Source of the DNA: Bifidobacterium sp.
Lineage (GTDB): Bacteria; Actinomycetota; Actinomycetes; Actinomycetales; Bifidobacteriaceae
Reading direction: 5' to 3'
DNA length: 9,352 nt
NCBI GenBank assembly: GCA_022739095.1
Contig: JAIJEI010000068.1
Span: 1-9,352, forward strand
Positions 5,845 through 9,352 of this stretch are shown piece by piece. Below the pieces are notes generated by a model, which was not told the origin of the DNA, searched no databases, and was given only the letters and a program-made list of their open reading frames with translations. Position 1 is the stretch's first letter. Every line of letters begins with the position of its first letter. Both the position numbers and the translations under genes were made by a program.

Positions 5845-6894
5845 TTACCGTTCGTCGGGCACGAACGCCTCGAAGATATGACGGTCGAAGTAAGCGTCGC
5901 ATTGGGCGAGCTCATCATGGCTGCGCACGGTCCACGACACGGCGGTCGCGCCCATCGCGCGCGCGAGCCTGACCTGCGGCGACGAGCCGCCGACCCAGTC
6001 GTAGGCCACGAAATCAGGGCGGGACATCCAGTCGAACACGAGCAGGCCGGCGGCCCATTCGGTCATGCCGTCCTCCTTGATGGTGGCGGGCCAGCTCAAC
6101 TGCCCGCGATTCACCTCGGGATGGTTGATCTTGTACCATTCCACGGCACGAGGGTTGAACGACTCGATCACATACGGGCCTTCGTACTGGGCGAGTAGCG
6201 CGGCGCCCTTGTCCATCAGTTCGTCGCAGCGTCCGTCCCAATGGGCGTTGTCGTCGAACTTGTATTCCACGATCAGCGGAACGCGGCCATTCACCACCGC
6301 AAGCACGTCGGAGAACAGCGGCACATGCTGGTAGTAGCCGTCCGGCGTATCGGACGGCGTGGTGACCAGCGGCGGCTCCTCCTCGGCGCCGGGCAATGGT
6401 TCGGCGACGGCATCGCCGGGCCGGGCCGCGGGGAACAACGGGATGCGCGTCAGCTCACCGTAGGTGAGGTCCTCGATGCGACGCGGATCGCCGGCCACGC
6501 GCTTCAGGTCGGGGTCGTGCACGACGACCACCTGACCGTCAAGCGTCAGCTGCAGATCGAGCTCTATGCCATACCCGGCCTCGCAGGCGGCGGCGAAGGA
6601 GGCCAGCGAATTCTCGGGAGCGATCGGGCCGGCCTCGCTCGCGGCGCCGTAGCCGGCTTTCTCGGCCATGCGGCGGGCGAGCGCCACATAGTCGCCGGAT
6701 TCGGCGGCATACCGATGGGTCAGGCCGGAACCGGCGTCGTGCAGACCACGATGGGCGTACCACGCATCGGGAACCGAAGGCACGAAGTTGCGGCGCTTGT
6801 CGTTGAACGAACGTGGCGCAAGCGCCCAGGCCGCGGTGCCTGCGGCGACGGCGCCGCCGATGATCACATTTCTGAACAGCTTCGATGAAGACAT
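5845..6894 (-). CDS. glpQ: Membrane-anchored glycerophosphodiester phosphodiesterase
   Basis: Hydrolyses glycerophosphodiesters to glycerol-3-phosphate and an alcohol. It has 349 residues. The start ATG at 6894 is chosen because AGGAGG lies 6 bases upstream; an ATG at 6921 lacks a ribosome site. One hydrophobic segment (about 9-26) is followed by a GDPD domain with AHRG (His48, Arg49), PENS (Glu94), the E-x-D metal ligands Glu111 and Asp113, the second catalytic His126 in VVHDP, and Glu210 in IVEYK. All catalytic residues are present. Positive charges flank both sides of the membrane segment, so topology (domain outside or inside) is unclear. The gene lies upstream of the ugp operon in the same direction, as a pathway partner, but is separated by a strong terminator. 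It is the intact relative of the pseudogene at 1430-1955. The substrate head group cannot be told. Confidence 0.88.
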   Translation of the reverse strand: MSSSKLFRNVIIGGAVAAGTAAWALAPRSFNDKRRNFVPSVPDAWYAHRGLHDAGSGLTHRYAAESGDYVALARRMAEKAGYGAASEAGPIAPENSLASFAAACEAGYGIELDLQLTLDGQVVVVHDPDLKRVAGDPRRIEDLTYGELTRIPLFPAARPGDAVAEPLPGAEEEPPLVTTPSDTPDGYYQHVPLFSDVLAVVNGRVPLIVEYKFDDNAHWDGRCDELMDKGAALLAQYEGPYVIESFNPRAVEWYKINHPEVNRGQLSWPATIKEDGMTEWAAGLLVFDWMSRPDFVAYDWVGGSSPQVRLARAMGATAVSWTVRSHDELAQCDAYFDRHIFEAFVPDER

Positions 6895-6929
6895 GCGTTC
6901 CTCCTGTATCGAACCAATCATCCACGCTC

Positions 6930-6935
6930 AGCCTA
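6930..6935 (-). promoter_or_regulatory. Possible -10 box of glpQ
   Basis: TAGGCT on the minus strand, about 36 bases before the glpQ ATG, resembles the common actinobacterial -10. No good -35 at 16-18 bases spacing is seen. No terminator was recognised in the 195-base gap behind gluQ, so glpQ may also be reached by read-through from gluQ. The gap also has three tandem heptamers, AACCGGC/AACCGGT/AACCGTC (7034-7054). Confidence 0.2.
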
Positions 6936-7089
6936 CCGCGTTTCGTCGCCTCGGCACGCAAGGCTTCACTGGCTCACGACACGTTTTTGCGCGGCCCGGC
7001 AACCCCGAATAGGCGATCCCACTAGCCGCCCGCAACCGGCAACCGGTAACCGTCCGCGATCCCGTCCACGTCCATCCCCACGCCCGCGC

Positions 7090-8121
7090 TCACAAGGCTT
7101 CGGCCAGCCACGCCGGCGTGTGCGGCGAGGCCGGGTCCAGGATACGATCGCCGTGCGCGCCGCGCAACGGCGTCCAACTGAAGTCGGACAGCAGATCAGC
7201 CGGCGAACAGGCGGCGGGGTCGGGTCGCAGGCGAAGCAGCCACGCGCAGTAGCCGATGATCTGCTCCGGGCGGACGCCGCGCGCCCGCAGGGCGCCCACG
7301 TCCAGCGACCGCTCTCGTTTGGCGAGGCGGCGACCGGCCGCATTGTCGATCAGCGGCAGATGCGCGTATGCGGGGCGTGCGGCGGAACGGCTTGCGGGCC
7401 GACCGGCGGTGCACGGGTCGATGCCGCCACATTCCGGCTCAAAGCCGCCCTCCAGCAGGCACCGGCGAATCCGCGCCTGCAATGCGGTGGAGCGCAGCAG
7501 GTCACGCCCGCGCACGATGTCGTCCACGCCCATGTCGAGATCATCGACCACCACGGCCAACTGGTATCCGAACAACCCATCGGCCCGGCGAATCACGCAA
7601 TCGCCGACTTCCCGGGCCAGGTCGTACCGACGCGGCCCGTAGACGCCATCGGTGAAGGCGAAGGTCTCCTCCGGCATGGCGATGCGGATGGAGTGACGGT
7701 CGCCGCGCGCCAAGCGGGCGCGCACCTGCTCGGGATGCTCGCGCAGCAGGCGGCGGCATGTGCCGGGATAGACCGTGAAGCCGTCGCCTTCGTTGGGAGC
7801 TGAGGCGGCGCGGATATCGGCGCGCGAGCAGAAGCAGGGGTACAGCACACCTTGCGAATGCAAGCATTTCAACGCATATTCGTAACGGTCAGTGCGCTTC
7901 GACTGGAACATCGGTTCGCCGTCCCAGTCGAGTCCGAGCCAGTGCAAATCATCCATCATAAACTGGTCCGCGCCGACGACCACACGCGGTTTATCCACGT
8001 CTTCGATGCGCATCATTATGCGGCCGCCACAAGAGCGAGCCGAAAACCATGCTGCCAACATGGCATACACATTGCCGATATGCATGCGCCCTGACGGTGT
8101 CGGCGCAAATCGTCCAATCAT
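7090..8121 (-). CDS. gluQ: Glutamyl-Q tRNA(Asp) synthetase
   Basis: A glutamyl-tRNA synthetase paralogue without an anticodon-binding domain. Family members attach glutamate to queuosine 34 of tRNA(Asp). The product is 343 residues (family about 290-310). ATG 8121 is chosen because AGGGGAGG (8132-8125) precedes it and the protein then begins MIGRFAPTPSG as expected; an in-frame GTG at 8145 lacks a ribosome site. Class I signatures: HIGN at 14-17 and the KMSKS-like LAKRERS at 266-272. The zinc site of the family is intact, with Cys96, Cys98, Tyr118 and Cys122 (YPCFCSR...YPGTCR). An extra Ala/Arg-rich stretch near 225-250 and the C-terminal end account for the added length. It follows clpB in the same direction, but a terminator lies between them. 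Confidence 0.9.
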   Translation of the reverse strand: MIGRFAPTPSGRMHIGNVYAMLAAWFSARSCGGRIMMRIEDVDKPRVVVGADQFMMDDLHWLGLDWDGEPMFQSKRTDRYEYALKCLHSQGVLYPCFCSRADIRAASAPNEGDGFTVYPGTCRRLLREHPEQVRARLARGDRHSIRIAMPEETFAFTDGVYGPRRYDLAREVGDCVIRRADGLFGYQLAVVVDDLDMGVDDIVRGRDLLRSTALQARIRRCLLEGGFEPECGGIDPCTAGRPASRSAARPAYAHLPLIDNAAGRRLAKRERSLDVGALRARGVRPEQIIGYCAWLLRLRPDPAACSPADLLSDFSWTPLRGAHGDRILDPASPHTPAWLAEAL

Positions 8122-8194
8122 TGGCCTCCCCTCATTCGTCAACACTCACTTTCCTACCATAAGCGGCAGTGAACACCTTGACACCACGGTTCTT

Positions 8195-8216
8195 CCACTC
8201 TTCCCACTCTTGGGAA
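8195..8216. repeat. Small repeat and dyad upstream of gluQ
   Basis: CCACTCTT occurs twice with 9-base spacing (8195-8202, 8204-8211). An overlapping TTCCC/GGGAA dyad (8201-8205 with 8212-8216) adds a possible operator shape, about 75-95 bases upstream of the gluQ start. No promoter match was convincing. Confidence 0.25.
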
Positions 8217-8240
8217 CGTAATTGAGCCAGATCGGACCGA

Positions 8241-8445
8241 TACTTCCGTTTCAAGGGGCTGATTTCGGCGTTGCCGGAGGTCTACTTCCTCTTCAAGGGG
8301 CTGGTAGCCAAGTAGACACGGTTCCAAAACGGCGGAATGGCGTTGGCATGAAGCCGAGGATACTTGCGATTCAGCGGAAGAACAGCCCCTCGAAACGGAA
8401 GTAGACCTCCGGGAAATGGCAAATCAACCCCTCGAAACCGAGAAT
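8241..8445. repeat. Large imperfect inverted repeat with 42-base internal period
   Basis: Two 57-base arms (8247-8303 and 8383-8439) are reverse complements at 45 of 57 positions without gaps, separated by 79 bases. The core is a perfect 16-bp match, 8274-8289 with 8397-8412. Within each arm a TACTTCC..TTC(A/G)AGGGG(C/T)TG unit recurs after exactly 42 bases: 8241 and 8283 forward, 8383 and 8425 reversed. The GTCTACTT segment at 8280-8287 can alternatively pair with AAGTAGAC at 8310-8317. It lies in the otherwise gene-free 8122-8556 gap, after the clpB terminator and before gluQ. It may be a REP/BIME-like element, a small non-autonomous mobile element or a gluQ leader structure. No transposase is present. 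Confidence 0.8.
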
Positions 8446-8457
8446 GCCCGGCAAAGA

Positions 8458-8495
8458 TGCAAAGGGGCGGCTACGGGAGAACCCATAGCCGCCCC
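8458..8495 (-). terminator. Intrinsic terminator of clpB
   Basis: A perfect 10-bp stem, GGGGCGGCTA at 8464-8473 with 8486-8495, continues inside as GGG/CCC around AGAA. On the minus strand it is followed by TTTGCATCTTTG. It starts about 60 bases after the clpB stop codon. Confidence 0.85.
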
Positions 8496-8556
8496 ACGCG
8501 AGGCCCTTATCAGAAGAAAGCCTCAATTCATGCCGGCGTCGGCACCAGCGTTACCA

Positions 8557-9351
8557 TCACTTGTCCTCAGTGACGTTGTCCACGCTCACATCCGGGTCGT
8601 CAGAGACGATTCGGTCGCTCGCCCAAGCGGAGAGCTCCAAGTGTTCGCCGCCGGTCTGGTCGACGAGCACGGTGTCGCCGTCGTGTACCTTGCCGGCCAG
8701 CAGCATACGGGCCAGCTGGTCGCCGACCTCGGTCTGTACCAAGCGGCGCAGCGGACGAGCGCCATAAGCCGGGTCGTAACCGGTGTTGGCCAGCCATTCG
8801 CGAGCCGAGTCGGCGACGTCCAGCGTGATGCGGCGATCGGTCAGACGCTGAGCCACGCCAGCCACCTGGATATCCACGATGCCGCCAAGCTCCTCGCGCG
8901 TGAGCGGGTGGAACATGACGATGTCGTCCAGACGGTTCAGGAACTCCGGCTTGAAGTTCATGTGGACCGCATCCATCACGGCCTTCTTCTTGGCGTCGGC
9001 GTCCATGTCCTCGTTCACGAGGAACTGCGAGCCGAGGTTGGAGGTCATAATCAGAATCGTGTTCTTGAAGTCCACGGTCCTGCCCTGGCCATCGGTCAGG
9101 CGGCCATCATCGAGCACCTGCAGCAGCACGTCAAAGATCTCCGGGTTGGCCTTCTCGACCTCGTCGAACAACACCACGGAATACGGGCGACGACGCACAG
9201 CCTCGGTCAGCTGACCGCCCTGCTCGTAGCCCACGTAGCCCGGTGCCGCACCGATCAGGCGCGAGACCGAAGCCTTCTCCATGTATTCGGACATGTCGAT
9301 GCGGACCATGGCCTTCTCGTCGTCGAACAGGAAGTCGGCGAGCGCCTTGGC
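8557..9351 (-). CDS. clpB: Chaperone ClpB, C-terminal part (5' end outside window)
   Basis: ATP-driven hexameric disaggregase working with DnaK. The visible 264 residues cover most of the second AAA+ domain and the C-terminal domain, entering at AKALADFLFDDEKAMVRIDMSEY, just after the second Walker A, which lies outside. Seen are the pore-loop GYVGYEQGG, Walker B VVLFDEVEKA, the LLQVLDDGRLTD block, sensor 1 with MTSNLGS, LNRLDDIVMFHPL, and sensor 2 in GARPLRRLVQ. The acidic tail (DDPDVSVDNVTEDK) ends at TGA 8559-8557. The ATG at 9309 is an internal Met, not the start. Regulation cannot be judged because the promoter is outside the window. Confidence 0.96.
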   Translation of the reverse strand, partial: AKALADFLFDDEKAMVRIDMSEYMEKASVSRLIGAAPGYVGYEQGGQLTEAVRRRPYSVVLFDEVEKANPEIFDVLLQVLDDGRLTDGQGRTVDFKNTILIMTSNLGSQFLVNEDMDADAKKKAVMDAVHMNFKPEFLNRLDDIVMFHPLTREELGGIVDIQVAGVAQRLTDRRITLDVADSAREWLANTGYDPAYGARPLRRLVQTEVGDQLARMLLAGKVHDGDTVLVDQTGGEHLELSAWASDRIVSDDPDVSVDNVTEDK

Positions 9352-9352
9352 C

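Noticed and set aside
6241..6888. Plus-strand open frame of 215 residues
   Set aside because: Antisense shadow of the intact glpQ gene.
8178..8183. TTGACA as a -35 box
   Set aside because: It is on the plus strand where no gene follows, and no -10 lies at 16-18 bases. On the minus strand it does not pair with a good -10 for gluQ.
8222..8404. Small plus-strand frame of 60 residues with repeated LPFQGA/LPLQGA
   Set aside because: The repeated peptide is a direct consequence of the 42-base DNA repeat, and there is no clear ribosome site. The DNA repeat explains it better.

Overview
The window reads as a chromosomal stretch of a high-GC actinobacterium, most likely a Bifidobacterium of the B. 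longum type. This is inferred from protein character, GC-rich third codon positions, strong AGGAGG-type ribosome binding sites and a sugar-type ABC importer without its own ATPase. The species is not proven by anything in the window.

Layout, left to right. (1) The 3' part of upp (uracil phosphoribosyltransferase, + strand) runs off the left edge. It is followed by a foldable intergenic region and an intact rlmH (23S rRNA methyltransferase, + strand). (2) At 1235-2072 lies a scarred region. It holds two facing arrays of an 11-base motif repeated exactly every 19 bases, a broken 3' half of a glpQ-like gene on the minus strand, and a second, diverged 3' remnant of rlmH on the plus strand. The simplest reading is that an incoming rlmH-repeats-glpQ' segment replaced or displaced the resident rlmH and left its tail behind. 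(3) From 2129 to 5606 is a minus-strand operon, ugpA-ugpE-ugpB: two permeases and a lipoprotein-like binding protein related to the Ugp importer of glycerol-3-phosphate and glycerophosphodiesters. There is no ATPase gene. (4) An intact, membrane-anchored glycerophosphodiester phosphodiesterase (glpQ type, minus strand) lies just upstream, behind its own terminator. (5) Next is gluQ (glutamyl-queuosine tRNA(Asp) synthetase, minus). (6) Then comes a 435-base gene-free stretch with a large imperfect inverted repeat and a terminator. (7) The 3' part of clpB (disaggregase, minus) runs off the right edge.

How the genes may work together: the phosphodiesterase plus the Ugp-like importer form a plausible salvage unit for phospholipid head-group debris (glycerophosphodiesters to glycerol-3-phosphate and alcohol). 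The ATPase would come from elsewhere in the genome. upp, rlmH, gluQ and clpB are ordinary housekeeping neighbours. The most unusual non-coding structures are the convergent 19-base-period arrays at 1247-1405 and the 57-base inverted repeat at 8247-8439.
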